A stretch of DNA of 64,000 nucleotides, taken from positions 372,001-436,000 of the forward strand of contig NZ_JADQDR010000001.1 of the NCBI RefSeq assembly GCF_015694705.1, in the 5' to 3' direction. The notes below the pieces were generated by a model. The model saw only the letters and a list, made by a program, of their open reading frames with translations, had not been told where the DNA came from and ran no database searches. The stretch's first letter is position 1. Every line of letters starts with the position of its first letter. Positions 27,294-36,612 of the stretch are shown here, in pieces. The DNA comes from Pontibacter rufus (GTDB lineage Bacteria > Bacteroidota > Bacteroidia > Cytophagales > Hymenobacteraceae). Both the position numbers and the translations under genes were made by a program.

Positions 27294-27788
27294 TTAAAAC
27301 ACATACCTCACATGCAGGGCGGTATCCCAGAAGCCGCCGCCACGCGGCAGGTTAAGGTATGGCTTTATGTCGGCGCCGATGGTAAACGGAATGTCGCGGA
27401 TGTAGTATTCAAGGCCCAATACGCCGTCTACGCCTACGCCATACACATTGTCATCACCATAATGTTTATTGCCGGGATCATAATAGTCGTGGCCGTTGTA
27501 AAAGCCTACATGGCCGCCAAGTCCGTAGTACCACAGCAAACCGCTGGTGTTAAAAGCCTGCGCGTGCTTCTCGTACAATACCGTAATAACGGTGCCTCTA
27601 TACTTAAAGCTGGTGCTGACAATGCCCTCCAGCGCAACATCGTTTTGAATAAAATGCTTGATAGTGAGGCCAGAGGCCGCGCCTCCTCTTAAACCGATAC
27701 CGGTCGTGTAGCCACGCTGGGCTTCGGCGCTGAAAGTCACGGCCAGAACGAGCGCCAATGCGAATGAAATGCGGAAAATAATTTTCAT
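27294..27788 (-). CDS. Small outer-membrane beta-barrel protein
   Basis: This 164-residue exported protein has a signal peptide (FRISFALALVLAVTFSAEAQ). Alternating hydrophobic and polar strands follow, rich in Gly, Tyr and His (GLLWYYGLGGHVGFYNGHDYYDPGNKHYGDD), and the protein ends in RYVF, the terminal Phe expected for barrel insertion. It resembles the small 8-stranded barrels common in Bacteroidota. I do not recognise a specific family and give no function. A -7 element lies 60 bases upstream. Confidence 0.8.
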   Translation of the reverse strand: MKIIFRISFALALVLAVTFSAEAQRGYTTGIGLRGGAASGLTIKHFIQNDVALEGIVSTSFKYRGTVITVLYEKHAQAFNTSGLLWYYGLGGHVGFYNGHDYYDPGNKHYGDDNVYGVGVDGVLGLEYYIRDIPFTIGADIKPYLNLPRGGGFWDTALHVRYVF

Positions 27789-27847
27789 GAGAGATTAAAG
27801 GTGTAAAATTGTTGCGGATACAACACCAACTGTTGCTTTGGCGGCTG

Positions 27848-27855
27848 CAAAATTA
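27848..27855 (-). promoter_or_regulatory. -7 element of the small barrel gene
   Basis: The minus strand reads TAATTTTG, matching TAnnTTTG. A TTG lies at 27878-27880 with a slightly long 22-base spacer. Confidence 0.45.
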
Positions 27856-28013
27856 AAAATCTAACGCATTAATAAGCCAAGTGTATATACAAAATTAACT
27901 TTATACTTTGGCAGGCACCGATGCACCCGGCGGCTCCGGCGGAAACAAACTGACGCCTGAAGTGCCAGGCTGCTGATATACTGTTGCTTAGGATCTTAAT
28001 TCATAAAGCGGAT

Positions 28014-28799
28014 TTACTTTTTACTGCTCTCCTTATAATCCTGCAGGTAAGCTGATTTGCCGGTGCGCCGCCCGATTATCCTGAAAAAAGAAATAAAATG
28101 CTCCTTATCCTGCGCCAGCGCTTTAGCAAAAGGATCTTTTTCCCCCTGTTGCTCAAAATCCTGCACATATTGCTGCCGTACCAGTTCGGCCTCCGCCAGT
28201 TTTTCTGCAACTTCTACCTGCACCAGGCCTGTTTTCTCCCATAGTTTGCGCCACCAGTTCACGGTATGTATAAAGTACCAGTAGTTCTGATAATCCTTTT
28301 GCAGGAATTCAGGCACCTGATCCAGCGATTCAATCTCGTTAGAGAAACAGACATCCACCACGGCAATGCGCCCGCCGGGTTTCAGAAAACGAGCGATATA
28401 AGGCAGGTATTTGTCATCGGTGCCAAAGTAAGTATAAGAATCAACCACCACAATTGCATCAAAATACTCTTCGGCAAAAGGCAGCGCACGCGCATCGGCC
28501 TCCAGGGGAACAACGCGATCCGAACAGCCTGCGTCCTGTATGCGCTGGTAGTTGTCGCTGGCCGGAATCGCCTCATCCACCGCCCACACGGTAACATCAA
28601 ACTCTTTGGCCATAAAAATAGCACTGATGGCTTTGCCGCAGCCTAAATCCAGCACCCGCATACCGGGTTTCAGTTCCAGGTTTTTGGTAAGGCTTTCCAG
28701 GTTCAGGAGCACGTTTTCACCCATAGAATTGCGCCGCACCCACTCCGGATCGTAACGGGAGGCCTTGGGAAACACATGCTGTAGTTTGTTTTGTGACAT
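28014..28799 (-). CDS. Class I SAM-dependent methyltransferase
   Basis: This 261-residue cytoplasmic methyltransferase has SAM motif I VLDLGCGKA, the acidic loop WAVDE after beta-2, LEADARALPF, and motif IV EYFDAIVVVDSYTYFG. FLKPGGRIAVVD is the usual post-IV segment. The N-terminal part (FPKASRYDPEWVRRNSMGENVL) resembles small-molecule methyltransferases of the ubiquinone/sterol type. I chose ATG 28799 (MSQNKLQ); a longer frame to 28844 adds a hydrophobic run not typical of the family. The substrate is unknown and the gene stands alone. Confidence 0.85.
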   Translation of the reverse strand: MSQNKLQHVFPKASRYDPEWVRRNSMGENVLLNLESLTKNLELKPGMRVLDLGCGKAISAIFMAKEFDVTVWAVDEAIPASDNYQRIQDAGCSDRVVPLEADARALPFAEEYFDAIVVVDSYTYFGTDDKYLPYIARFLKPGGRIAVVDVCFSNEIESLDQVPEFLQKDYQNYWYFIHTVNWWRKLWEKTGLVQVEVAEKLAEAELVRQQYVQDFEQQGEKDPFAKALAQDKEHFISFFRIIGRRTGKSAYLQDYKESSKK

Positions 28800-29068
28800 A
28801 GTTCGGAAGTATATGTAAAAGGACACGAGTATCAAGTGGAACATCCCGGATACCGAGGGTATCGGCTATAAGGCTTTTTCTTGCCTATACTTGACAATCA
28901 AAATGTTTATACTTTGATGAGATGCTTTAATTATCTCGTTGTTTGTTCCCATTCCCTAAGCATGCATAAGGAATCAGGTATGATTGCGGATGACGCCTGC
29001 TTTGCGCTGGCAGCTATACCTGTAAAATTTTAATTTGTATGCCGGGTTCTGGCCAGGCAGGGCTGGGG

Positions 29069-29740
29069 CTATAGTTTAGCGCCCATTGTGGCAATCGCAT
29101 CCGAAGGGTGGATGTGCACACCATGCTGGTTCAGGGTGGCAGCATACAGCATGGCTTTGGCCACGGTTTCGGCAGCAATGGGCTTATACTTTTTCAGCGG
29201 GCCCACCATCAGCTTACTCAATGGCTCCATTACTTTGGAGGCGATTTCTTCGCCGCTGCGCACTTCCTCCCGTTCGCCCAGCAGCAGCGAAGGCCGGAAA
29301 ATATGCACAGTTTCCAGTTCCGGCAGCTGCACATCGCGTTCCATCTCGCCTTTTACCTTGTTATAGAAAATCATAGAACCGGCATCTGCGCCCATCGCCG
29401 ACACCACCAGGAACTGCGCGGCGCCTTTGCCGGCAGTTACCTGCGCCAGTTGCACCACATACGTGTGGTCTACTTTGTAGAAAGCCTGTTTAGACCCTGC
29501 TTTTTTGATAGTAGTGCCCAGGCAGCAGTATACATCGTCGGCCACCATGTCGGTAGCGTATGATTTCAGGTCATCAAAGTCTGCGATCAGCTGCTCCAGC
29601 TTGGGATGGATAAGCGGCATTTCATGGCGGCCAACGGAGATAACCTGGCTGTACCGATCGCTCTGGAGGAGCTGACGCAGGCAATGCCCGCCTACCAGCC
29701 CGCTGGCGCCGGCAATAAGGGCAGTTCTTACTTTTTGCAT
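29069..29740 (-). CDS. NAD(P)-binding atypical short-chain dehydrogenase (HTATIP2/TIP30-like)
   Basis: This 223-residue Rossmann protein has the NAD(P) motif ALIAGASGLVGGHCL, then VISVGRH as strand 2 end, DDVYCCLGTTIKKAGSK, and LVVSAMGADAGSMIFYNKVKGEME with a Tyr-x-x-x-Lys pair (YNKVK). IFRPSLLLGER is typical of the HTATIP2/oxidoreductase-like group. There is no signal peptide. Neighbours give no pathway. It is probably an oxidoreductase or a regulatory NADPH sensor; the substrate is unknown. Confidence 0.85.
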   Translation of the reverse strand: MQKVRTALIAGASGLVGGHCLRQLLQSDRYSQVISVGRHEMPLIHPKLEQLIADFDDLKSYATDMVADDVYCCLGTTIKKAGSKQAFYKVDHTYVVQLAQVTAGKGAAQFLVVSAMGADAGSMIFYNKVKGEMERDVQLPELETVHIFRPSLLLGEREEVRSGEEIASKVMEPLSKLMVGPLKKYKPIAAETVAKAMLYAATLNQHGVHIHPSDAIATMGAKL

Positions 29741-29919
29741 AGGATTTCGACTTACGCAGACTTACGTTTTTAACCGCTATATAGTCTATAAAGTATAATA
29801 GTTTTGCCCGGAAATTTGTGGGGTGGCATCCCTAACCTCTCCGGAAACTTCGAAGCGATGGTGCAGGCCGCATGTGCAACTCCTGTATGCGCTCTCCGGA
29901 TGCGCCAGGCACAACGGTT

Positions 29920-30762
29920 TTAGCGCTTCAGCCGGATGTTGTTGTCGGTGAGTTCGATTTTGCCTTCGCGGTACAGGCCGCCTATGGCGCGTTTAAAGGC
30001 TTTTTTGCTCATGCCCAGCAGTTTGTAAATATCTTCGGGCGTGCTGTTGTCCGAGAGCGGGAGCCAGCCGCTGCCCTGGCGCAGCAGGTTCAGAATGCGC
30101 TCGCCCGCCTCCATCGACTCGGTAACTATGGTGGTGCCGGGTTTGCGCAGGGTTACGTCAATTTTATTGTCGGGGCGGATGGCTTTGATGTAGCCGGTAA
30201 GCTTATCTCCGAGCTGCAAATCCTGGAACACCTCATTTTTATACAGCATGCCCATGTATTTGTTGTTGATGATAACCTTAATCCCGATATCTGTCAGGCC
30301 GGCTACCAGCAGTTGCACTTCCTCGTTCTCATCCAGGCTGATTCCGTCCTCGTTATGTAGGTATTTGCCCAGCTTGGAGGTAGCTACCACGCGGTCGGAG
30401 GTTTCGTCGAGGTAAATGTATACACAGTATTTGCGGCCTGCCTGCATTTTGTTTTTCTGGTTATGCAGCGGCACGAGCAAGTCCTTCTCCAGTCCCCAGT
30501 CCAGAAATGCACCGAACGGTGCAGTGTCGGTGCAGGTAAGGCAGGCAAACTCCCGGACAGTAGCATAGGGCATCAGGTTGGTAGCAATAACCCGGTCTTC
30601 GGAGTCGCGGTATACAAATACCCGTACAAAATCGCCAACTTTAGCGCCTTCCGGAATATACTTGTTCGGCAGCAGGATATCGCCGTCCTCCGAGGTAAGG
30701 TAAACGCCGAAATCTACTTCGCGTGCAATTTCCAGTTCGTTATAGTTGCCAAGATCTACCAT
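29920..30762 (-). CDS. CvfB-like S1 domain RNA-binding protein
   Basis: This 281-residue protein matches the CvfB/YitL family. Tandem S1-like OB folds are at about residues 1-60 (DFGVYLTSEDGDILLPNKYIP), 65-130 (APFGAFLDWGLEKDLLVPL) and 135-215 (GIKVIINNKYMGMLYKNEVF). A C-terminal winged helix is at about 220-281 (EDIYKLLGMSKKAFKRAIGGLYREGKIEL). The family binds RNA and affects virulence-factor expression in Staphylococcus; the role here is unknown. ATG 30762 is preferred over 30798 because a -7 element occupies 30796-30803. Confidence 0.87.
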   Translation of the reverse strand: MVDLGNYNELEIAREVDFGVYLTSEDGDILLPNKYIPEGAKVGDFVRVFVYRDSEDRVIATNLMPYATVREFACLTCTDTAPFGAFLDWGLEKDLLVPLHNQKNKMQAGRKYCVYIYLDETSDRVVATSKLGKYLHNEDGISLDENEEVQLLVAGLTDIGIKVIINNKYMGMLYKNEVFQDLQLGDKLTGYIKAIRPDNKIDVTLRKPGTTIVTESMEAGERILNLLRQGSGWLPLSDNSTPEDIYKLLGMSKKAFKRAIGGLYREGKIELTDNNIRLKR

Positions 30763-30795
30763 GGTTGTTTTTATGCTGTGGTTTGGGGTGTACTG

Positions 30796-30803
30796 CAAAT
30801 TTA
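30796..30803 (-). promoter_or_regulatory. -7 element of the cvfB-like gene
   Basis: The minus strand reads TAAATTTG, matching TAnnTTTG. The predicted transcript starts downstream of the 30798 start, which leaves 30762 as the usable start codon. Confidence 0.5.
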
Positions 30804-30972
30804 ACGAAAACTGCGGTCGGTTAAAAGGGCTATACGCTTGCGGAAAGGTATGGTATAAAAGTGTGGCAGGGAGACAGGCAAAGTATAGTTAGCGAACTGC
30901 CGCACCAGCCCCGCTCAGGGCTAGTATAACCTGAGCGGCCGCCGCAGCCCGGCAGGTATAAAGCGGCCGCTT

Positions 30973-32877
30973 TTACCGGAACTCGGCCACGCTTGGGTTT
31001 AAGAACCGGAAGTCTGTAAAATCATAGTATAAGCGGGTAGAGCCAAGTGTTTTGATGCTGCGCAGGTCTTCGTTGCCGGGCAGCCTTGGGTAATAACCTA
31101 CCAGGAACTGTATCGTGCTGAAACCCAGGTACTCGTTGCGCAACCGGATGCCGATGCCGTATCCGCTATAGGGCGCTTCTCTGAACGGCGAGCTTTTGTT
31201 GCCCATCGAAAGCCAGGCCACGTCGGCAAAGGCGACGGCAGCCAGCCGGAACCCAAACAGCGAAAGGGGCGTGTAAAAGTTTGCCTCGTAGTTAAGCGAA
31301 ACGCGGCGCGTGCCCCGCAGCAGGTCGGAGCGAAAACCGCGCAGGCCGTCTTCATTATTAATAGAGAGCAGTTCCTCGGCATGGCGGTTAATGCCAAAAG
31401 TAGCCCTGCCCTGTGCGTAGTGGCGCAGCTTCCAGTTGCCCCACTCATACAGCTTTGTAAAGTAAAGCGACTGCAACTCCAGTACGCCCTGCTCGCCCTG
31501 GCCATCGTGCAGAAATGTGCCATAGTTAACGCTGCCATACAGGTAACCGAAATCCTTGCTATACTTTGCCACAGAGGCAGACGCCCCGACGTAGCGCCGG
31601 TTGGTAAGGGCGCCTTTTTCGTAGCCCATGGTAAACGTCACCAAAGCCCCCGCCGGAATATCCTCCGTCCGGCCAAAACCAAACAAATAGCGGTCTTTAT
31701 AATACTTGCGGATGCTGTAACCCAGGCTGCCCAGCAGCAGTGTATTGTCCTGAAAGTTGTTGGTGGGGGTGGTATGATAATCCGTATCTACCACCCGCAG
31801 GCCCGCTATTACCCGGCCCCTGGATTCGTAGCCCAGGTTGTAAGACTTAAACTGAAAGGCCCTGCCCAGCCAGGCGTCGTGACGGGTATAACTGAGATCG
31901 CCGTAGCGGGCCACTGTGTCTTCGGCCATAGCGGGCAGCAAGAGGCGTTCTTTAACAGAAATAAACCCGGCAGCACCGGCATACTTGGTGTTGGTCGAGT
32001 AAAAGTCGCGGCGCAGAAAAGCGCTTTTCTCTTTATAATAATTTTCGTTTATATAATTGATGTCCGCAGAAATGTAACTTTTGCCGATGTTTTCGATGGC
32101 ATAGGCGCCGGAAAGTTCCCAGGGCCTTGGCCGGTCCATGTTAAAGCGGTAGGAGGTGCGCAACTGATGTCCCTGACCCAGAAAGTTAAGCTCGCGCAGC
32201 GATATCCGGCCTGACCCGGAAGATGCGGAAAAAGAGCCGGAACCGCCCAGCGAAAAGATGTCCTTCGTGATGACGAACACATCCACGCTGTCGTCGGTGG
32301 TGGTTTGTTCGTTTACGATAATACGCGCATCGAGCAGGTAACTGGTCTGGCGCAGCAAACGCTCGGATTCTACCAGCGCCAGGGGCTCCAGCGGCTCCAT
32401 GGCTTCAAAAAGCAGCTTGTTGCGGATAAGGCCGCGTCCGGTTTTTACGTGTAGTGCGTTGCCGGCTTTCTCAAAAAAGTTCTGCGGCACGCGCGCCGTG
32501 TCGCTGATAGAGTAGCCGAAAGGATCGAGGCTCAGGATGTCGATGTGGCGGACTATTTTATAGTTGTGCTTTTCATATTCCTGCCGGATAAGCTCGGCGT
32601 CCATTCCCTCAAAATTCTCATCTACCCGATCAAACACCAGGATAGCCTTCAGCAGCTTGCCCATAATGGTTTTACGCTCCGACATCTGGCGGAGGTTGTT
32701 CATGATGCGCTCATCAAACTTCTGTGTGGTATCGGTGGCGGCAGGCAGCAGGGTGGTGTCGGGTTTAACTTTAGGCGGATTGCTTTCCTGCGCCCGGCAC
32801 ACTCCCGCCCAGAGGCACAGCATGCCGAGAAAGCACACAAAAGTATAGCGGGTGACAGAGGAGTATGAAAGCAACAT
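30973..32877 (-). CDS. Large outer-membrane beta-barrel protein with POTRA-like region
   Basis: This 634-residue exported protein has signal YTFVCFLGMLCLWAGVCRAQ, a Pro/Thr-rich linker and an alpha/beta part at about 90-225. In it, SERLLRQTSYLLDARIIVNE and DDSVDVFVITKDIFS look like a POTRA domain. A long barrel follows with alternating aromatic strands. The architecture resembles the Omp85/ShlB group or related surface-antigen barrels, but the last strand (NPSVAEFR) does not end in the classical aromatic. It stands alone. A GC-rich inverted repeat (30911-30919 with 30930-30938) lies just beyond its stop. The function is unassigned. Confidence 0.75.
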   Translation of the reverse strand: MLLSYSSVTRYTFVCFLGMLCLWAGVCRAQESNPPKVKPDTTLLPAATDTTQKFDERIMNNLRQMSERKTIMGKLLKAILVFDRVDENFEGMDAELIRQEYEKHNYKIVRHIDILSLDPFGYSISDTARVPQNFFEKAGNALHVKTGRGLIRNKLLFEAMEPLEPLALVESERLLRQTSYLLDARIIVNEQTTTDDSVDVFVITKDIFSLGGSGSFSASSGSGRISLRELNFLGQGHQLRTSYRFNMDRPRPWELSGAYAIENIGKSYISADINYINENYYKEKSAFLRRDFYSTNTKYAGAAGFISVKERLLLPAMAEDTVARYGDLSYTRHDAWLGRAFQFKSYNLGYESRGRVIAGLRVVDTDYHTTPTNNFQDNTLLLGSLGYSIRKYYKDRYLFGFGRTEDIPAGALVTFTMGYEKGALTNRRYVGASASVAKYSKDFGYLYGSVNYGTFLHDGQGEQGVLELQSLYFTKLYEWGNWKLRHYAQGRATFGINRHAEELLSINNEDGLRGFRSDLLRGTRRVSLNYEANFYTPLSLFGFRLAAVAFADVAWLSMGNKSSPFREAPYSGYGIGIRLRNEYLGFSTIQFLVGYYPRLPGNEDLRSIKTLGSTRLYYDFTDFRFLNPSVAEFR

Positions 32878-33139
32878 GAAGTATGGCCGGTATTGGAAGC
32901 GCCTGGTTAAGCCTACTAATATAACGGATTAAGCTGACAGATGTGATAAGAGCGCAGGCAAAATAGGTGATACGCAGACAGAGGCTGCATTTTGAATCTG
33001 AATTATACTTTTTAGTACTAATATATTTAGCTTATACCAAGATGTTGATAACCTTGTGTATAAATAAATGCTAATTTAGTTGGGTATATTTAGCCAAACA
33101 CCGTATCTTTAAAGCAATAAAAGTATTCAGACAGTAGAA

Positions 33140-34405
33140 ATGGACAGCAGGATAACAGATAAACTAACTATTTTAGCAGATGCCGCTAAATACGATGTGT
33201 CCTGCTCCTCCAGCGGTGGTAAGCGGAAAAACGAGAACAAAGGCTTGGGGAATGCCGAAGGAATGGGCATTTGCCACAGCTATACGGAGGATGGCCGTTG
33301 CGTATCGCTGCTTAAAATCCTGCTGACGAACTACTGTATTTACGACTGTGCCTACTGCGTTACCCGCCGCAGCAACGATGTGAAGCGGGCGGCCTTTACG
33401 GTGCAGGAAGTGGTGGATCTGACCATTAACTTTTACCGCCGCAACTATATAGAAGGGCTGTTTCTGAGCTCAGGTATTTTTAAGAATTCGGATTATACCA
33501 TGGAGCGCCTGGTGCGTGTGGCCAAAAAGCTGCGGCAGGAGCATAAGTTTAACGGCTACATACACCTGAAAACGATTCCGGGTGCCAGCGAAGAACTGAT
33601 AAAGGAAGCAGGCCTGTATGCCGACAGGCTGAGCGTGAACATTGAACTGCCAACGGAGAGAAGCCTGCAGCAACTGGCGCCGGAGAAAAATTACGCAGAG
33701 ATACTGCTGCCGATGGATACGATTAAACAGCAGGTAGTGCAAGCCATGGAAGAAAAGAAACTGTTTAAATCGGCTCCGGTATTTGCGCCCGCCGGGCAAA
33801 GCACCCAGTTGATCGTGGGCGCAAGCGCCGAGAACGATCACCAGATTCTGCAGTTATCGAACCAACTGTACCAGGACTATAACTTAAAGCGCGTGTATTA
33901 TTCGGGCTATGTGCCGGTGAGCAGCGACAGCCGTATGCCCATCATTACAGCGCCGCCCATTATCCGGGAAAACCGCATTTACCAGGCCGACTGGCTGATG
34001 CGCTTCTACGGCTTTAGTGTGCAGGAACTGGTGGATGAACAGCAGCCGAACCTAGAACCCGATATAGACCCAAAGCTGGCATGGGCGCTGCGCAACCGTT
34101 TTATCTTTCCGGTGGAGCTGAACACAGCTGATTACGAGCTGATTTTGCGGGTGCCGGGCATCGGAGTGAAATCTGCACAGAAAATTGTGTCGGCGCGCAG
34201 GTTTGCACAGCTCAACTTCGACCACCTGCGCCAGATGGGCGTGGTTCTGAAGCGGGCAAAATACTTTATTACCTGCCAGACCAAAAGCATGCTGCGCCAG
34301 GAATTCGACTCGCTGCAAATCAGAAATAAGATTTTGTTCGGAGACGGCGCCAAACCAAGCGCTTTGCTCAGGCAGCAGCTCGACCTGTTCCGGCAGGCCG
34401 GCTAA
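33140..34405 (+). CDS. Putative DNA modification/repair radical SAM protein (TIGR03916 type)
   Basis: This 421-residue radical-SAM enzyme has cluster cysteines C66, C70 and C73 in NYCIYDCAYC, the CxxxCxxC motif. Three more cysteines precede it (C22, C45 and C54), which could hold a second cluster. FLSSGIFKNSDYTMERL and YIHLKTIPGASEEL follow. A C-terminal helix-hairpin-helix (LNTADYELILRVPGIGVKSAQKIVSARR, about 325-355) suggests DNA contact. It matches the family named putative DNA modification/repair radical SAM protein, whose reaction is unproven. Its usual partner, a DUF4130/TIGR03915 protein, is encoded 250 bases downstream. Confidence 0.9.
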   Translation: MDSRITDKLTILADAAKYDVSCSSSGGKRKNENKGLGNAEGMGICHSYTEDGRCVSLLKILLTNYCIYDCAYCVTRRSNDVKRAAFTVQEVVDLTINFYRRNYIEGLFLSSGIFKNSDYTMERLVRVAKKLRQEHKFNGYIHLKTIPGASEELIKEAGLYADRLSVNIELPTERSLQQLAPEKNYAEILLPMDTIKQQVVQAMEEKKLFKSAPVFAPAGQSTQLIVGASAENDHQILQLSNQLYQDYNLKRVYYSGYVPVSSDSRMPIITAPPIIRENRIYQADWLMRFYGFSVQELVDEQQPNLEPDIDPKLAWALRNRFIFPVELNTADYELILRVPGIGVKSAQKIVSARRFAQLNFDHLRQMGVVLKRAKYFITCQTKSMLRQEFDSLQIRNKILFGDGAKPSALLRQQLDLFRQAG

Positions 34406-34444
34406 GCTGCCCGCATCTTTTGTCTTATATTTTTCTTTAAAGCT

Positions 34445-34648
34445 ATGGCTTCAGCTAAACAGAAAGCAGTTATCGCAAATCATACTTCTTTATCTACCCA
34501 ACCTAAAAAAGTAACAGTCATGAGAAAGAACCAGAAAGTTGCCCACGTATCGCTTTATTGCAAACTGAACATGCTGGTACCGCAACTGCAACGCCTGCAG
34601 GGCGAGAGCATCGACAAAAACCGCAGCAGCAGCCAGAGTAAGCAGTAA
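34445..34648 (+). CDS. Small basic hypothetical protein
   Basis: This is a 67-codon frame between the radical-SAM gene and its DUF4130 partner, co-directional, 39 bases after the first stop and 14 bases before the next start. The product is basic (Lys/Arg/Gln-rich) with one short amphipathic stretch (YCKLNMLVPQLQRLQGES) and no signal peptide. An internal ATG at 34520 (MRKNQKVAHVS) is an alternative start giving 42 residues. I do not recognise it. Tight placement supports a real gene; short length argues for caution. Confidence 0.45.
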   Translation: MASAKQKAVIANHTSLSTQPKKVTVMRKNQKVAHVSLYCKLNMLVPQLQRLQGESIDKNRSSSQSKQ

Positions 34649-34662
34649 CACGGGCTGCACGA

Positions 34663-35436
34663 ATGTACTCTTATACTTATGATGGCTCTTTTGAAGGGCT
34701 GCTGACGGTGGTGTTTGAGGCTTATGAGCGCAATGCCTGGCCCACCGGCATTGCGCAGGAGCAGTTTGCCCAGCCCGGTATATTCGGCGAAACCATTGCC
34801 GTGGTAACTAGCGAGCAGAAGGCAAACCGTGTGTGGCATGGCCTCCGGAAAAAGCTGTCGGTAACGGCACAGCAGGCCTTATACCATACTTACCTGTGGG
34901 AGCAACCCGGTTTCGAACAACTTATTTTCGATTATATCCGGCTGGCATTTGCGCAGGAGGCAAGTATAGAGGGCAACTATGCCGCGCCCTGCGTACTGCA
35001 GGTGCAGCAGGCCGCCAGGCAGGTGTACCGCGAAAAGCACCGGATGGAAGCCTTTGTGCGCTTCCGGAAAACGGCAGATGACTTATTTTACGCCACTATC
35101 TCGCCCGACTATAATGTATTGCCGCTTATTGTACAACATTTCGAAAAGCGTTATGCAGATCAGCGCTGGGCCATTTACGATACCCGACGCCGCTATGGCG
35201 CCTATTATGACCTTACAGCCACATCCCTGATAGAGCTGGAATTGCCGCACCAGCGGCATGCCACATTGCACGCAGCAGCTCTGCATGGCGAAGAGGATAA
35301 ATACAGGCAACTATGGCAGGTATACTTTGATCAGGTGAACATACCCGAGCGCCGCAACCCAAAGCTGCACTTGCGCCACATACCCCGGCGTTATTGGAAA
35401 TATCTCTCCGAAAAGCAGCCGCGTACCGCACATTAA
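34663..35436 (+). CDS. TIGR03915/DUF4130 putative DNA metabolism protein
   Basis: This 257-residue cytoplasmic protein opens with YSYTYDGSFEGLLTVVFEAYE, the typical beginning of the TIGR03915/DUF4130 family. RMEAFVRFRKTADDLFYATISPDYNVLPLIVQHFEKRYADQRW and IYDTRRRYG follow, then HLRHIPRRYWKYLSEK at the end. The fold is thought to be related to uracil-DNA glycosylases, and members travel with the TIGR03916 radical-SAM protein, found here two genes upstream. Base excision or modified-base repair is likely but unproven. Confidence 0.88.
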   Translation: MYSYTYDGSFEGLLTVVFEAYERNAWPTGIAQEQFAQPGIFGETIAVVTSEQKANRVWHGLRKKLSVTAQQALYHTYLWEQPGFEQLIFDYIRLAFAQEASIEGNYAAPCVLQVQQAARQVYREKHRMEAFVRFRKTADDLFYATISPDYNVLPLIVQHFEKRYADQRWAIYDTRRRYGAYYDLTATSLIELELPHQRHATLHAAALHGEEDKYRQLWQVYFDQVNIPERRNPKLHLRHIPRRYWKYLSEKQPRTAH

Positions 35437-35618
35437 CAGCGTGTTTTATACCAGTATACAACGCAACCGCTTAGATACGCGGAAAAATCATTTTAATATG
35501 AAACTTTTTCCTGTTTAAATACGTTAAAAACTGTATATATAGCTTTTTTAGTGTTTCAAAAAGCACTGCCATAAAGTTAAAATCATCAGGCAAGATAATT
35601 TATTATAGAAAAACTCTT

Positions 35619-35987
35619 ATGAACACACGCGTACGGAAAAAACTGATACAAGTAGCTCGCGGAAGAGCGCATCTGATGACATTCCAGAACCTGATTTATG
35701 AGGCTGAGCTGGGACTTAACCTTGAAAATCCTTATGAGAAATCGAGATTAACCGAAGTAATTGATGAAATATCGGAGCAGGAGCATTCTGCCGGTCGCCC
35801 GTTGCTGAGTGCGCTTGTGCGGGTAAAAGGCCAGAAAAACCAGGGAGATAACTTTTTCAGGCTCTGCGAGCGCCTGGGTTATGGCCCTTGGAAAGACCTG
35901 AAACGCGATAACAAATTTATAGAAGACCAGCGCGAAGCCTGTCGTGAGTTCTGGCAGGATACCAGCAACTTTAGTTCTTACCTGTAA
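35619..35987 (+). CDS. Hypothetical protein with GRPLLSALV motif
   Basis: This 122-residue soluble protein is mostly helical at the N-terminus (basic MNTRVRKKLIQVARGRAH). A central block EISEQEHSAGRPLLSALVRVKG is followed by GDNFFRLCERLGYGPW. From memory, similar blocks occur in small proteins scattered in Bacteroidota and sometimes near defence genes, but I cannot name a family. There is no signal peptide or membrane segment. It stands alone after the DUF4130 gene (182-base gap). The function is unknown. Confidence 0.7.
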   Translation: MNTRVRKKLIQVARGRAHLMTFQNLIYEAELGLNLENPYEKSRLTEVIDEISEQEHSAGRPLLSALVRVKGQKNQGDNFFRLCERLGYGPWKDLKRDNKFIEDQREACREFWQDTSNFSSYL

Positions 35988-36612
35988 GATTTACACTCTG
36001 TAACATTGGCCGGAGCGGCACGCTACTTGATTTAGCTGTCGCTCCGTTTTGTTTCCGTTTTATACAACTTTACGCCCGTGGGTTGTACAGGAGGCTTGCC
36101 ATACTTGTATCCATCAGCCTTGCACTTTCATTTAAATAAAGGCCCATAGTCTCCATTATCACCTTTCATCTATTTACGCCTACCTTGTTCGCTTCATAAC
36201 TTTTGGTCTCACAATACTATTCTATAGCCTGTTATACTTGCCTGTAGCTATTTTCAGCTTGATCAGCAATCGGCAGCTGGTGCAGGAATTGTTATGGAAG
36301 AGCTTCTTATAATTATTTATAAAAAATATTTAATATTTAATTTAATATATAGAAAATTATTGTTTTATTTGTACTTTCGGAACAATAAGAAGATCTAAGT
36401 AAATCAGTAACAAGAAGTTGGGTTTAGGAGCATTGCGCGTTGAAGGCAAGGGCAGCGTTTAACATGCCTGCGTGTCTATTTCCGAACCTATCTATAAAGC
36501 TATCATGGTAATTCCTCAAAGTGCCGGAACAGGCTGCGCAGGTATAAATTACACGCAACAGCTAAGTCAAACCATTTTGTCAACAACGTAAATTAACAAC
36601 TAAACAGGTTTT
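35988..36612. other. Intergenic region before the DUF3857 genes
   Basis: This is about 625 bases with no credible gene. The middle (36290-36370) is very AT-rich and contains TACTTTCG near 36370, one mismatch from TAnnTTTG, so the promoter of the next gene probably lies here. One TTATACT copy lies near 36234. Confidence 0.45.

Noticed and set aside
30911..30938. GC-rich inverted repeat after the large barrel gene as a terminator
   Set aside because: The 9-bp stem has no T run in the direction of transcription, so it is mentioned only in the gene entry.
31381..32214. 277-codon frame on the plus strand
   Set aside because: It is antisense to the large outer-membrane barrel gene and lacks motifs.
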